A DNA stretch of 64,000 nt from JABMMZ01 sp040386935 (GCA_040386935.1 JAZKEQ010000014.1:11922-75921), one strand, 5' to 3'. Shown: positions 52,798 to 63,270, counted from the first letter of the stretch. Program-made: numbers and translations. Notes: generated from the sequence alone by a model not told the origin.

Positions 52798-54921
52798 TTA
52801 AAATTTCAGTGTAAGGGCAATCCTGTTGCGACTTAAATCAATTTCTTTCACTTTTAATGTCAGTTGTTGATTCAATTTAACAATCTCTGATGGACTTTTG
52901 ATAAAGTGATTGGCCATTTCAGAAATGTGCAACATACCACTTTGCTTGATGCCAATATCGATGAATGCCCCAAAGTTTGTAATATTAACGACTACGCCTT
53001 TAATGACCATTCCTTCATGTATGTCTTCAATTTTTCTGATCGTATCTTCAAATACATCTTCTGAAAGTGATTCACGTGGATCAAGTCCGGGCTTTTCAAG
53101 TTCTTTTAACAAATCCTTGAAAGCCAATTCACCTACTTGTGTTTTAAGTGAACTGTTTGTCAGTTTGCTGACCTCAGCCGGATGCCCTACCAATTGCTCG
53201 AGTTTAACACCCGCTTCTTTTACCATTAGTTTCACAATATTGTATTGCTCGGGGTGAACTCCACTTCTATCCAATGGATTGGCACTATCAGGTACTCTTA
53301 AAAAACCTGCACATTGTTCATACGCTTTGTCGCCAAGTCGGGCCACTTTTTTCAATTCTTCACGTGCAGTAAAACCGCCTTTTGAATTGCGGTACTCTAT
53401 AATATTTCTAGCCAAAACCGGACCTAAACCCGATACATGTTTTAATAACTCCTCACCTGCTGTATTCAAATTTACACCTACTCTATTCACGCATATGGCG
53501 ACAGTTTCTTCTAATGCCTGTTTGAGTTTATTCTGATTCACATCGTGCTGGTATTGACCAACGCCAATGCTTTTCGCATCAATTTTTACAAGCTCTGCCA
53601 AAGGATCCATTAATCTTCTACCAATACTGACAGCACCTTTAACCGTAACATCGTGATTTGGAAATTCCTTGCGCGCTACTTCTGATACAGAGTATACAGA
53701 TGCACCATCTTCATTCACAAGAAACACAGGTAAATCCAGTTTCAATTGTTTCACTGCATCCGCTGTTTCTCTACCTGCTGTTCCATTGCCAACTGCCACT
53801 GCTTCAATTTTATATTGGGTTACCAATTGTCTGATTGCTGCATTCGATTGTTCTTTATCATGACTTGAATTAAAGTACAAAACTGTATGGTGTTGTAAAT
53901 TGCCGGTTTCATTTAAGCATACGGTTTTGCAACCTGTGCGAATCCCCGGATCAATCGCCAAAATCCTTTTATTGCCCAATGGAGATGACAAGAGCAATTG
54001 CTGAAGATTATCTGCAAATACTTTGATTGCCTGCTCTTCGGCTTTTTCAAATAATTTCTGACCTAGTTCGTTTTCTAATGAAGGTAACAACAAGCGCTTG
54101 TATGCATCTTTTGTAATATCCAGCATATACTTTTCGCTTGCACTATCTCTTCTTATCCATTTGCGGTCGAGTGCTTCGAGGGTGCGGTCTTCATCGGGAG
54201 CAATGCTGAGTTTCAATACACCTTCGTCAACCGCACGCATTATAGCCATGATACGGTGCGATGGTGCAGTGGCTGCCTTCTCGCTGTACTTAAAATAATC
54301 TTTGTATTTTTCAGAAGAGCCATCTGCACTTTTTTCTTTGCCTTTGGCTACCTTAGTTTCTATAAAAGCATGTTGTTCAAATCGCTGACGCAACATGGTG
54401 CGTGTTTCCGCATCATCGGCAATCCATTGCGCCACAATGTCCATCGCACCGGCAATTGCTTCATCAATATCTGCTACTTTGCTATTGACATAACGTTGTG
54501 CGGCATATTCAATATCCGATTCGCGTTGTGCAAGAATTACTTTTGCCAGTGGCTCCAATCCTTTTTCACGGGCTATGTCTGCTCTTGTTTTCTTTCTTTG
54601 CTTATATGGCAAATAAAGATCTTCAAGCACTTCTTTATCCCAGCAATCTTTAATTTTTTGTTCCAATTCAGGCGTTAGTTTACCTTGAGAAGTAATGCTT
54701 TCAATAATAAATGCTTTGCGTTTTTCCAGTTCATCAAACAATTGGTGGTACTTAATGATATCAAGAATACCCAACTCATCTAAATTACCTGTGGCGTCTT
54801 TTCTGTATCGCGCTATAAAAGCAACAGTTGAACCCTCATCGTTTAATTTGATAACTGCTTGTATAGCTGGTGTTGCAATCTGAGTTTGTTGCTGAATAAA
54901 TTTTATTTTTTCTGAGGTCAT
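52798..54921 (-). CDS. tex: Tex family RNA-binding transcription accessory protein
   Basis: 707 aa. Tex N-terminal helical domain (about 1-190) and a YqgF-like RNase H fold with ILAIDPGIRTGCKTV and AVAVGNGTAGRETADAV. Helix-hairpin-helix motifs follow (LNTAGEELLKHVSGLGPVLA). The C-terminal S1 RNA-binding domain (about 635-707) reads GMVIKGVVVNITNFGAFIDI. Tex binds nucleic acid and influences transcription; details are unknown. Standard length is about 720-780 aa. Confidence 0.96.
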   Translation of the reverse strand: MTSEKIKFIQQQTQIATPAIQAVIKLNDEGSTVAFIARYRKDATGNLDELGILDIIKYHQLFDELEKRKAFIIESITSQGKLTPELEQKIKDCWDKEVLEDLYLPYKQRKKTRADIAREKGLEPLAKVILAQRESDIEYAAQRYVNSKVADIDEAIAGAMDIVAQWIADDAETRTMLRQRFEQHAFIETKVAKGKEKSADGSSEKYKDYFKYSEKAATAPSHRIMAIMRAVDEGVLKLSIAPDEDRTLEALDRKWIRRDSASEKYMLDITKDAYKRLLLPSLENELGQKLFEKAEEQAIKVFADNLQQLLLSSPLGNKRILAIDPGIRTGCKTVCLNETGNLQHHTVLYFNSSHDKEQSNAAIRQLVTQYKIEAVAVGNGTAGRETADAVKQLKLDLPVFLVNEDGASVYSVSEVARKEFPNHDVTVKGAVSIGRRLMDPLAELVKIDAKSIGVGQYQHDVNQNKLKQALEETVAICVNRVGVNLNTAGEELLKHVSGLGPVLARNIIEYRNSKGGFTAREELKKVARLGDKAYEQCAGFLRVPDSANPLDRSGVHPEQYNIVKLMVKEAGVKLEQLVGHPAEVSKLTNSSLKTQVGELAFKDLLKELEKPGLDPRESLSEDVFEDTIRKIEDIHEGMVIKGVVVNITNFGAFIDIGIKQSGMLHISEMANHFIKSPSEIVKLNQQLTLKVKEIDLSRNRIALTLKF

Positions 54922-55017
54922 TGAAGGGATAAATTAAAGGTAAAAAAACAGTGTGATACTATTTAAAAAGGTATTTTTGTTGTCTGTTTTTATCACCATT
55001 ACAACTGCAAATCTATT

Positions 55018-57015
55018 TTGGAAAATCCACAGAAAAAAACCAATCGCTTAATTCATTCATTAAGTCCATACCTTTTACAGCATGCCCACAATCCTGTCGA
55101 CTGGTATGAGTGGGGTGAAGAGGCATTTGAAAAAGCCAAAAAAGAAAATAAATTATTGCTGGTCAGTATTGGTTACAGCGCTTGTCACTGGTGTCATGTG
55201 ATGGCACATGAAAGTTTTGAAGATGAGGCAACAGCCGAGATAATGAATGCGCATTATGTCTGTATTAAAATTGATCGTGAAGAATTTCCCGACATCGACC
55301 ATCGCTATATGGATGCTTGTCAACTGATAAACAACAGCGGTGGATGGCCTTTAAATGCGATTGCATTGCCTGACCAAAGGCCGATTCACGCTTTGACCTA
55401 TTTACCAAAACCACAATGGCAACAGCTATTGCAAAATATTGAAGAACTTTGGAGAAGAGAACCTGAAAAAGCCAGGGACTATGCAGACAAATTGGAGGAA
55501 GGATTAGTACAATTGAACAAAGCCCCATTAATCGTTTCATCAAAAGAATCAAAGAATATTACAAAAAGTGCTTTTACAACATTTGCCCAATACTATGATG
55601 TAACTTATGGTGGAATCAATCGAGCGCCCAAATTTCCAATGCCTGCGAATTACCGCTTTCTATTATCGTATGGGGTTTTAAAAAAAATTGAGCCTGCTAA
55701 AGAGATGGCTTTATTTACATTGAAACAAATGGCTCTTGGAGGTATTTATGATGTAGTGGATGGTGGTTTTGCAAGGTATTCGGTAGATGAGCGTTGGTTT
55801 GCCCCACACTTCGAAAAAATGCTGTACGACAATGCGCAATTAATCGGTTTGTACAGCTATGCATTTGCGCATTCCGGCAATCCACTTTATAAAAAAATAG
55901 CGTTGCAAACTATTGCATTCTGCAAAAATGAAATGCAGTCGCCCGAAGGCTTATATTACGCTGCTTACGATGCCGATAGCGAAGGGATTGAAGGTTTGTA
56001 TTACACTTATACTTATGAAGAGCTCCAAGAACAATTGGGCAAAAATGCTACTCTCTTTTGTCAATATTTTCAATGTACTTCAACAGGCAATTGGGAACAC
56101 AGCCGCAATATTTTATTTGCCATTGACACACTTGAAAAAGCAGCCAAACAATACGAGATTGATGCTTCAACTTTTACTCAAACAATCACTGATTGTTTAG
56201 AACACTTAAAGCAATTCCGTTCAAAACGTATTGCACCCGGACTTGACGATAAACACATCGGCTGTTGGAATAATCTGATGTTAAAAGGACTGAGCGAAGC
56301 TTCGCTCTGGTTAGATGAACCGGAACTGGTTCGAGATGTTGAAATGCTGGCAGGTAATATCCTTTCCACCTATTACAACAACGGGGAATTGAAGCGAATT
56401 GCAAAAAAAGGAAACGTTAAAATAGCGGCTTACCTCGAAGATTGCGCAACGTTAACAGATGGACTTATTGCAGCTTACCAAACAACTTTCAATGAAACTT
56501 ATTTATTACAGGCATTTGAAATATGTACCATCACTTTGGCAAAATTTTTCAATGCAGAAAAACAATACTTTGAATTCAGTGAGATAGGATCTGACAAGAA
56601 TGGCATTTCAAAATTCCCCTTGAATGATGACGTTATATGCAGTGGCAACAGCATTATGGCACATAACCTATGGCGACTGTCCTGGTATTTCGACAAACCG
56701 GAATGGCAAGTGATGGCCCGCAACATGTTATCAGGCGTACAAGTCCTTATAGAAAAAAGCGCTCCCTGGTACAGCAATTGGGCGGCTTTGCAACTGATGA
56801 TTGAAGAAGGCACACGCCAGATTATTTTATCAGGACACAGTGATTTAAGACATCAAATGCCATTAAAAGCCTATGCCGCCATACCCAATGCCATACTCGG
56901 ATTTGCAGGTACTGACACTCAAATTCCATTGTTCAAAGACAAGCTGAATTCAGGGGCTGACCTCGTTTTCAATTGTACTGACCATGTTTGTCAGTTGCCT
57001 GTAAAATTTATTTAA
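55018..57015 (+). CDS. Thioredoxin domain-containing protein, YyaL/SPATA20 family (DUF255)
   Basis: 665 aa. N-terminal thioredoxin-fold domain with NRLIHSLSPYLLQHAHNPVDWY, then C56-H-W-C59 in YSACHWCHVMAHESFED, and NNSGGWPLNAIALPDQRP. A (alpha/alpha)6 glycosidase-like C-terminal part includes GGIYDVVDGGFARYSVDERW, HFEKMLYDNAQL and YAAYDADSEGIEG. The family is widespread with unknown enzyme activity. The only start is TTG 55018, where the TTTTG also resembles a -7 element. Confidence 0.93.
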   Translation: MENPQKKTNRLIHSLSPYLLQHAHNPVDWYEWGEEAFEKAKKENKLLLVSIGYSACHWCHVMAHESFEDEATAEIMNAHYVCIKIDREEFPDIDHRYMDACQLINNSGGWPLNAIALPDQRPIHALTYLPKPQWQQLLQNIEELWRREPEKARDYADKLEEGLVQLNKAPLIVSSKESKNITKSAFTTFAQYYDVTYGGINRAPKFPMPANYRFLLSYGVLKKIEPAKEMALFTLKQMALGGIYDVVDGGFARYSVDERWFAPHFEKMLYDNAQLIGLYSYAFAHSGNPLYKKIALQTIAFCKNEMQSPEGLYYAAYDADSEGIEGLYYTYTYEELQEQLGKNATLFCQYFQCTSTGNWEHSRNILFAIDTLEKAAKQYEIDASTFTQTITDCLEHLKQFRSKRIAPGLDDKHIGCWNNLMLKGLSEASLWLDEPELVRDVEMLAGNILSTYYNNGELKRIAKKGNVKIAAYLEDCATLTDGLIAAYQTTFNETYLLQAFEICTITLAKFFNAEKQYFEFSEIGSDKNGISKFPLNDDVICSGNSIMAHNLWRLSWYFDKPEWQVMARNMLSGVQVLIEKSAPWYSNWAALQLMIEEGTRQIILSGHSDLRHQMPLKAYAAIPNAILGFAGTDTQIPLFKDKLNSGADLVFNCTDHVCQLPVKFI

Positions 57016-57103
57016 TTGATATATCAATTAATGTGTTTTATCGAAAGGGGCACGACCTTTTTCCAGAAAAAATGGATTAATCCCATAAATTCGCATTTTT
57101 AAT

Positions 57104-59305
57104 ATGTCCATGAAAAAAATATTAACCCTCATTACTTTAGGTTTAACCCTTAATGTATTTTCACAACTCACCCTTGAGAACATTTGGTTCAGCAGAGAAT
57201 TCTCTCCAAAATTTGTTGCCGGATTTCAAAGCATGGCCGATGGTAAAAGCTATTGTAAACTTGAACAAAATGACGACAAATCACATACCTGCATTCGGTA
57301 TGACATCAAAACGGGTGAAAAAATTGGTGCTATATTTTCAACTTCCAACATACAGATAGATGGCAAACCTATTGCAATAGAAGGATTCACATTCAGTGCC
57401 GATGAAAAAAAGGTGATCATCACCAATGGATTTGAGCAAGTATATCGCCACAGCGGCAAGAGCAATACTTATTTGTATGACATGAGCGCTTCAACTGTTA
57501 CAAAAATATCAGACAAAAAGGTGATGTATGCTTCATTAAGTCCTGATGGCAACAAGGTGGCTTATGTAAGTGACAACAATTTATTTTATTATGATTTACT
57601 AAAAAAGAAAGAAGTTCAGGTAACCAAAGACGGTAAAAAAAACGCCATTATCAATGGTGCGGTTGACTGGGTATATGAAGAGGAATTCAGCATGAGCAAA
57701 GGCTTTGAATGGAGTCCAAGTGGTCAGTATTTAGCTTTTTACCGATTCGATGAAAACAAAGTACCTGAATTTGGCATGGATATTTTCGGTAGTTTATATC
57801 CTACACGCGAAAGCTGGAAATACCCTAAAGCCGGCCAACCCAACAGCACTGTAGATGTCTATATTCACAAGATTGGAAAGAAATCAGTGAAGTGTGAAAC
57901 AGGTTCTGAAAATGACCAATATCTACCACGCATTAAATGGACCGATGCCAACACATTGAGCATCCAACGATTGAATAGACATCAGAACAAACTGGAAGTA
58001 TTATTGGCAAATGCTGACAAAGGCAAAACCGGCATTTTATATACTGAAGAAAACAAATATTATCTGGATGTCAATGAACTGGCTTTTGAAGAACAAATCT
58101 ATAAAAACAGAAGTGAGTTATCCATGCTTTATCTATCAGAAAAGAGCGGCTATAATCATTTGTATATCAGAAAATTTACCGCACTTTTCCCATCAGGTCA
58201 ATACACAATGAACAGCGATTCACAAGTTACCAGCGGCAATTGGGACATTGACCAATACTTGGGTGTTCACAATGGCAAGGCCTATTTCACCACAGGCATG
58301 AATGTCCCAAGTGAAAGACAATTATATGCAATAGATATTACAACAAAAGCAATTACACAACTAACTACTGAAGCAGGTTGGCACAGCATTAGCTTTACGC
58401 CTACTTACGAATATTTCACCGACAACTATTCTACTTTAACAGCACCTCCTGTAACTGTTATAAAAGATGTGCAAGGTAAAATAGTACGAACCCTCGAAAC
58501 CAATGAAGCGTTGGCAACTAAACTCAATGGCATGAATTTAGGCAAAGTAAATTTCAGCAGTTTTACCAGCAGCGATAATGTTAAATTAGATTACTGGCGC
58601 ATATTACCTCCTAATTTTGATAGCACGAAACAATATCCTGTCATCTTTTTTGTATATGGCGGACCTGGCTATCAAACAGTAAAAAATCAATGGGCCGGTG
58701 GCAACTATTTATGGTACCAGTACATGGCAGCGAAAGGGTACATCATCATCTCTGTAGACAATCGCGGTAGTGGTGGTAGAGGTGAGGAGTTCAAAAAAAT
58801 GACCTACCTGCAATTGGGCAAATATGAAACTCAGGATTACATAGAAGCGGCTAAATATTTTGGAACACAAGCCTATGTCAACAAAAACCGCATTGGTATA
58901 TTTGGCTGGAGCTATGGTGGTTTCATGGCCAGCAGTTGCATAACAAAAGGTGCTGATTATTTTAAAGCGGCAGTAGCGGTTGCTCCGGTAACCAACTGGC
59001 GTTATTACGACAACATTTATACTGAGCGTTACATGCGTACACCACAAGAAAATGCAACCGGTTACGATGACAATTCACCTATCAATCACGTTGATAAAAT
59101 AAAAGGCAATTACCTGATTATTCATGGAACGGCCGATGACAATGTTCATTTTCAAAATGCTGCTGAGATGGTAAAAGCCATGAATGAGAAGAACATTCCA
59201 TACGATGCGGAATATTACCCGAATACCAATCACTCAATAAGAGGCGGTAAAGTACGACTGCATTTGTTCAGTAAAATTTCCACATACTTTGAAAATAATC
59301 TGTAG
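57104..59305 (+). CDS. Prolyl oligopeptidase family S9 peptidase (DPP-IV-like)
   Basis: 733 aa with signal peptide (to NVFSQ) and start ATG 57104; ATG 57110 is equally good. N-terminal beta-propeller (about 40-490) includes DWVYEEEF, the Glu pair that binds the peptide amino end in DPP-IV. The C-terminal alpha/beta hydrolase has FFVYGGPGYQ, nucleophile Ser in GWSYGGFMASS, Asp in HGTADDNVHF and His in NTNHSI. Predicted periplasmic exopeptidase removing N-terminal dipeptides, often after Pro. Two oligopeptide transporter genes follow, consistent with peptide uptake. Confidence 0.95.
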   Translation: MSMKKILTLITLGLTLNVFSQLTLENIWFSREFSPKFVAGFQSMADGKSYCKLEQNDDKSHTCIRYDIKTGEKIGAIFSTSNIQIDGKPIAIEGFTFSADEKKVIITNGFEQVYRHSGKSNTYLYDMSASTVTKISDKKVMYASLSPDGNKVAYVSDNNLFYYDLLKKKEVQVTKDGKKNAIINGAVDWVYEEEFSMSKGFEWSPSGQYLAFYRFDENKVPEFGMDIFGSLYPTRESWKYPKAGQPNSTVDVYIHKIGKKSVKCETGSENDQYLPRIKWTDANTLSIQRLNRHQNKLEVLLANADKGKTGILYTEENKYYLDVNELAFEEQIYKNRSELSMLYLSEKSGYNHLYIRKFTALFPSGQYTMNSDSQVTSGNWDIDQYLGVHNGKAYFTTGMNVPSERQLYAIDITTKAITQLTTEAGWHSISFTPTYEYFTDNYSTLTAPPVTVIKDVQGKIVRTLETNEALATKLNGMNLGKVNFSSFTSSDNVKLDYWRILPPNFDSTKQYPVIFFVYGGPGYQTVKNQWAGGNYLWYQYMAAKGYIIISVDNRGSGGRGEEFKKMTYLQLGKYETQDYIEAAKYFGTQAYVNKNRIGIFGWSYGGFMASSCITKGADYFKAAVAVAPVTNWRYYDNIYTERYMRTPQENATGYDDNSPINHVDKIKGNYLIIHGTADDNVHFQNAAEMVKAMNEKNIPYDAEYYPNTNHSIRGGKVRLHLFSKISTYFENNL

Positions 59306-59369
59306 AAATCACCATTTCTAGATAAAAATAGATATTATTGCTTTTTAAATTTAATTGTAAGTAAATATT

Positions 59370-60911
59370 ATGGATGTAATTATTGATCAGAACAAAACGG
59401 AAAATGCCTCTCCTAAAGGGCATCCAAAAGGATTGTATTTCTTGTTTTTTACCGAAATGTGGGAAAGGTTCAGTTATTATGGAATGAGGGCGATCTTCAT
59501 TTTGTTTATGACCAAAATGCTGTTAATGTCAGATGCTGATGCATCAAACATATATGGTAGTTACACAGGGCTTGTATATTTAACCCCATTGTTAGGTGGT
59601 TATTTAAGTGACAAATTTTTAGGCAACAGACGCAGTATTGCTATAGGCGGATTATTAATGGCAATTGGCCAATTCTTCATGTTTTTAAGTGCCTCATCAA
59701 GCGGTGATGCCGGTATTACGTTAATGTGGGCAGGTTTAACCTCATTGATTATCGGTAACGGTTTCTTTAAACCAAATATTTCAACAATGGTTGGTCAGTT
59801 ATATCCTGAAGGCGACAGAAGAGTTGACAGTGCTTTTACTATCTTCTATATGGGTATTAATTTGGGTGCATTTTTCTCTCCACTAATTTGTGGTTCTTTA
59901 GCTGAAAAAGTTGATTTTAAATGGGGCTTTTTAGCAGCATGTATCGGCATGGTAATCAGTTTGGTTTGCTTTGTAATTTATCAGAAAAAATACCTGATAT
60001 CTGAGCAAGGTAAAGAAATTGGATTACCGGTTAAAAAACTTGACTTAATGAATATACTTGTAATTATTGGGTCAATAGGCATAGTATTTTTCATGCTTAA
60101 CTTTAAGCAAATGTTTAAAACAGACACTGATTTAATCAGCTATGTTATATATGGGGCTATGATTGTAATGCCTATTATTATTCTAACGGATAAAAGCTTA
60201 AATTCTACAGAGCGCAATCGTATTATTGTTATTTTCATTTTGGCCTTTTTCGTAATATTTTTCTGGGGAGCATTTGAACAAGCGGGGGCATCATTAACAT
60301 TATTTGCAGACAAACAAACCAACCGAAGTTTATTTGGATGGGAGATGCCGGCATCATACTTCCAATCTGTGAATCCATTGGCCATTATTGCTCTGGCGCC
60401 ATTATTCACTGTATTGTGGGGATACCTTCATAAAAAAAGAATGGAACCCTCATCTCCTAAAAAAATGTCTATGGGTTTAGCACTAGTAGCATTGGGTTAT
60501 GTTGTTATTGCTTTTGCCGTTCACGGCATTGATGCAAGTTCAAAAGTAAGTATGTGGTGGCTGATAGGTTTATATGTTATTCATACTTGTGGTGAATTGT
60601 GTTTATCGCCAATAGGTTTATCTATGGTATCAAAACTGGCACCGTTAAGATTATCTTCTTTGATGATGGGAACATGGTTTCTGGCCAATGCTGCTGCTAA
60701 TAAATTTGCAGGAACATTAAGTGCTTTAATCCCACCAACTGCAGCAGAAGGCGAAATTGTTGATGTAACCAATTACCCTTCTTTCATTGGTTTCCAGATT
60801 ACCAATTTATATGAATTCTTTATGCTGTTCATTATTATGACAGGTGTAGCTGCAGGTATTTTATACTTCCTCAGTTCAAAACTTCAGAAAATGATGCATG
60901 GCATCAACTAA
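59370..60911 (+). CDS. POT-family peptide transporter, copy 1
   Basis: 513 aa. Proton-dependent oligopeptide transporter of the MFS superfamily with about 14 hydrophobic segments. The ExxER motif is in FTEMWERFSYYG. The PTR2 signatures are present: NGFFKPNISTMVGQLY and FTIFYMGINLGAFFSPLICG. It imports di- and tripeptides with protons. The gene follows the DPP-IV-like peptidase by 64 bases and is cut off from copy 2 by a terminator. Confidence 0.95.
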   Translation: MDVIIDQNKTENASPKGHPKGLYFLFFTEMWERFSYYGMRAIFILFMTKMLLMSDADASNIYGSYTGLVYLTPLLGGYLSDKFLGNRRSIAIGGLLMAIGQFFMFLSASSSGDAGITLMWAGLTSLIIGNGFFKPNISTMVGQLYPEGDRRVDSAFTIFYMGINLGAFFSPLICGSLAEKVDFKWGFLAACIGMVISLVCFVIYQKKYLISEQGKEIGLPVKKLDLMNILVIIGSIGIVFFMLNFKQMFKTDTDLISYVIYGAMIVMPIIILTDKSLNSTERNRIIVIFILAFFVIFFWGAFEQAGASLTLFADKQTNRSLFGWEMPASYFQSVNPLAIIALAPLFTVLWGYLHKKRMEPSSPKKMSMGLALVALGYVVIAFAVHGIDASSKVSMWWLIGLYVIHTCGELCLSPIGLSMVSKLAPLRLSSLMMGTWFLANAAANKFAGTLSALIPPTAAEGEIVDVTNYPSFIGFQITNLYEFFMLFIIMTGVAAGILYFLSSKLQKMMHGIN

Positions 60912-60934
60912 ATAAGATTTATTGCTATTCACAG

Positions 60935-60967
60935 AAAGCCTTGCAATTTTTTTGCAAGGCTTTTTTT
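60935..60967 (+). terminator. Terminator between the two POT genes
   Basis: AAAGCCTTGCAA (60935-60946) pairs with TTGCAAGGC plus T residues, around a 5-base T loop, followed by a T run to 60967. Confidence 0.85.
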
Positions 60968-60982
60968 ATTTAATATTGTCTG

Positions 60983-62476
60983 ATGCAAAAAGACGTAACG
61001 CTGGAACAGATACAAAATTTCGAGGGGAAATATCCGAAGCAACTATGGTATTTATTTTTCTCGGAAATGTGGGAACGGTTTTGTTTTTACGGAATGCGGG
61101 GAATGCTCACATTTTTCATGGTCAACCAATTGATGATGGACGAGAAAGTGGCCAATTTGCAATATGGCGCCACCCAGGCATTTGTTTATGCTTTCACTTT
61201 TATTGGCGGTTTGTTTGCAGACAAGATATTAGGCTTCAGAAAATCGCTATTTTGGGGAGGCATCCTCATGATTGTTGGCAGTTGTATTTTAGCCATTGAT
61301 CCAAAAGAATTCTTCTTTGTGGGGATTAGTTTTAACATCATTGGTACCGGCTTTTTTAAACCAAATATTTCAACGATGGTAGGCTCACTTTACAAAGATG
61401 GCGACAACAGACGTGATGCGGGTTTTTCACTTTTTTATTCAGGTATTAATATTGGCGCGCTTTTAGGTGGATACATCTGTATTGCCATCGGCAAAAGTGA
61501 TATGGCTTATTCATGGAATATGGCATTTGGGTTTGCTGCAGTGGTAATGACCATCAGTTTGATTACCTTTATATACACACAGAAAAAAATGGGGCCGATA
61601 GGATTATCTCCACTACAAGATATCAAACATATCAAAAATAAAAAATGGTTTGAAATCACAGTTTACATAGGCTCTTTATTGGTCATTCCACTTATCATGA
61701 AAATGGTTGCCAAAACAGAATACACAGATAAATTCATGTATATCATAGGACCTTGTACAATTATATATTTGATTTATGAAATGACAAAATACTCTTGGGC
61801 TGAAAACAAAAAATTGTTAGCGGCTATGGTATTCATTGTTTTCTCTATCTTGTTCTGGGCGTTTTTCGAACAAAGCGGAGGCTCATTGAGCTTATTTGCC
61901 GCAAACAATCTGGACAAAACAGTGTTGGGTATCCCTGCTGACCCAAATGGTGTGAACAATGCCGCTAATTCATTATTTGTTATAATTTTTGCGCCATTAC
62001 TAGGCCTGGTTTGGATTTGGATGAGCAGAAAAAAAATAGAACCGAACACTGTTGTTAAATTTGGTCTGGGTTTCCTATTCCTTTCAGGTGCATTCTTTGT
62101 ATTCTATGCCACCAGATTTTTTGCTGATGCCAACGGCATTACATCATTGGATATTTTTACTGCGGCCTATTTGGTGATTACCTTCGGTGAACTTTGTCTG
62201 TCGCCAATAGGTTTATCAATCATGACCAAATTATCACCGAAACCCCTGGCCGGTGTTATGATGGGCATGTGGTTTTTGGCCAGTGCTTATGGCCAGTATG
62301 TTGCAGGATTACTCGGTGCGAATATGGCCTCAGCATCTCCTGATGCTACACTATCGGAAAAACTAACAGCCTATACTGACGGCTATTATCATTTATCTAT
62401 ATATGCGCTTATTGCAGGGCTGGTATTGATTGCCATTTCGCCATTTGTTAGAAAACTGATGCAGGAGGTTAAATAA
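60983..62476 (+). CDS. POT-family peptide transporter, copy 2
   Basis: 497 aa with the same layout as copy 1: ExxER motif in FSEMWERFCFYG, TGFFKPNISTMVGSLY, LFYSGINIGALLGGYIC, and about 14 hydrophobic segments. The C-terminal half contains FGELCLSPIGLSIMTKL, shared in form with copy 1. A tandem paralogue with probably a different peptide preference. The ATG at 60983 starts 16 bases after the terminator. A GC-rich hairpin ends the unit. Confidence 0.95.
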   Translation: MQKDVTLEQIQNFEGKYPKQLWYLFFSEMWERFCFYGMRGMLTFFMVNQLMMDEKVANLQYGATQAFVYAFTFIGGLFADKILGFRKSLFWGGILMIVGSCILAIDPKEFFFVGISFNIIGTGFFKPNISTMVGSLYKDGDNRRDAGFSLFYSGINIGALLGGYICIAIGKSDMAYSWNMAFGFAAVVMTISLITFIYTQKKMGPIGLSPLQDIKHIKNKKWFEITVYIGSLLVIPLIMKMVAKTEYTDKFMYIIGPCTIIYLIYEMTKYSWAENKKLLAAMVFIVFSILFWAFFEQSGGSLSLFAANNLDKTVLGIPADPNGVNNAANSLFVIIFAPLLGLVWIWMSRKKIEPNTVVKFGLGFLFLSGAFFVFYATRFFADANGITSLDIFTAAYLVITFGELCLSPIGLSIMTKLSPKPLAGVMMGMWFLASAYGQYVAGLLGANMASASPDATLSEKLTAYTDGYYHLSIYALIAGLVLIAISPFVRKLMQEVK

Positions 62477-62495
62477 TCTTCAAATAACAATTTCT

Positions 62496-62525
62496 TAAGG
62501 GCGGCCTTCGGCCGCCCTTATTTTA
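62496..62525 (+). terminator. GC-rich terminator after POT copy 2
   Basis: TAAGGGCGGC (62496-62505) pairs with GCCGCCCTTA (62511-62520) around CTTCG, then TTTTA. It is much more GC-rich than the surroundings. Confidence 0.8.
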
Positions 62526-62608
62526 TCCCCATTTTCGATCTCTTATAGACACGATTTTGTTAAAAACTTGTGTCTACAGTCAGCCGTGGTCTGTCTAATT
62601 TTGCCACA

Positions 62609-63268
62609 ATGAAATTTTTTATCGATACAGCAAACCTTGCGCAAATCAAAGAAGCCAAAGACCTGGGTATTTTGGACGGAGTTACCACCAACCCATCATT
62701 GATGGCTAAAGAAGGCATCATAGGCCCTGAAAACGTTATGAAACACTACAAAGACATCTGTGACATTGTAGGAAAAGGTGATGTAAGTGCTGAAGTTATC
62801 TCTACTGATTTTGCAGGCATGATTGAAGAAGGTAAAAAATTAGCAGCTATCGACAGCAATATCGTTGTAAAAGTACCGATGATCAAAGACGGTATCAAAG
62901 CCATCAGTTGGTTTACCGCCAATGGTATTCGCACCAATTGCACATTAGTATTTTCTGCAGGTCAGGCGATATTGGCTGCTAAAGCCGGTGCTACCTACCT
63001 CTCTCCTTTTATCGGCCGTTTGGATGATATCAGCTGGGATGGCATGGAATTGATTTCACAAATTTCAGATATTTATGCTATTCAGGATTTTGATACGCAG
63101 ATTCTTGCAGCTTCAATTCGCAACCCTTTACACATTGTAAAAGCGGCAGAATGCGGTGCTAATGTTGTTACCTGCCCATTAGACGCTATACTTGGTTTGT
63201 TGAGCCACCCATTAACCGATATCGGTTTGGCGAAGTTTCTGGCTGACCACAAAAAAGCAAACGGTTAA
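62609..63268 (+). CDS. fsa: Transaldolase-family aldolase (fructose-6-phosphate aldolase type)
   Basis: 219 aa from ATG 62609 (MKFFIDTANLAQIKEA); the longer frame from 62570 crosses the -7 element TAATTTTG (62596-62603) and is rejected. Features of the small transaldolase/FSA family: DGVTTNPSLMAKEG, the Schiff-base Lys in VVKVPMIKDGIKA, TLVFSAGQAILAAKAGATYLSPFIGRLDD, and ILAASIRNP. Such proteins act either as transaldolase in the pentose phosphate pathway or as fructose-6-phosphate aldolase; sequence alone does not decide. Confidence 0.93.
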   Translation: MKFFIDTANLAQIKEAKDLGILDGVTTNPSLMAKEGIIGPENVMKHYKDICDIVGKGDVSAEVISTDFAGMIEEGKKLAAIDSNIVVKVPMIKDGIKAISWFTANGIRTNCTLVFSAGQAILAAKAGATYLSPFIGRLDDISWDGMELISQISDIYAIQDFDTQILAASIRNPLHIVKAAECGANVVTCPLDAILGLLSHPLTDIGLAKFLADHKKANG

Positions 63269-63270
63269 TA

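Noticed and set aside
54256..54678. 140-codon plus-strand frame, rich in Phe and Cys
   Set aside because: Antisense to the well-supported tex gene; composition reflects complement of its codons.
59303..59320. Small hairpin TAGAAAT/ATTTCTA after the peptidase stop
   Set aside because: No T tract follows and the stem is weak, so I did not call a terminator.
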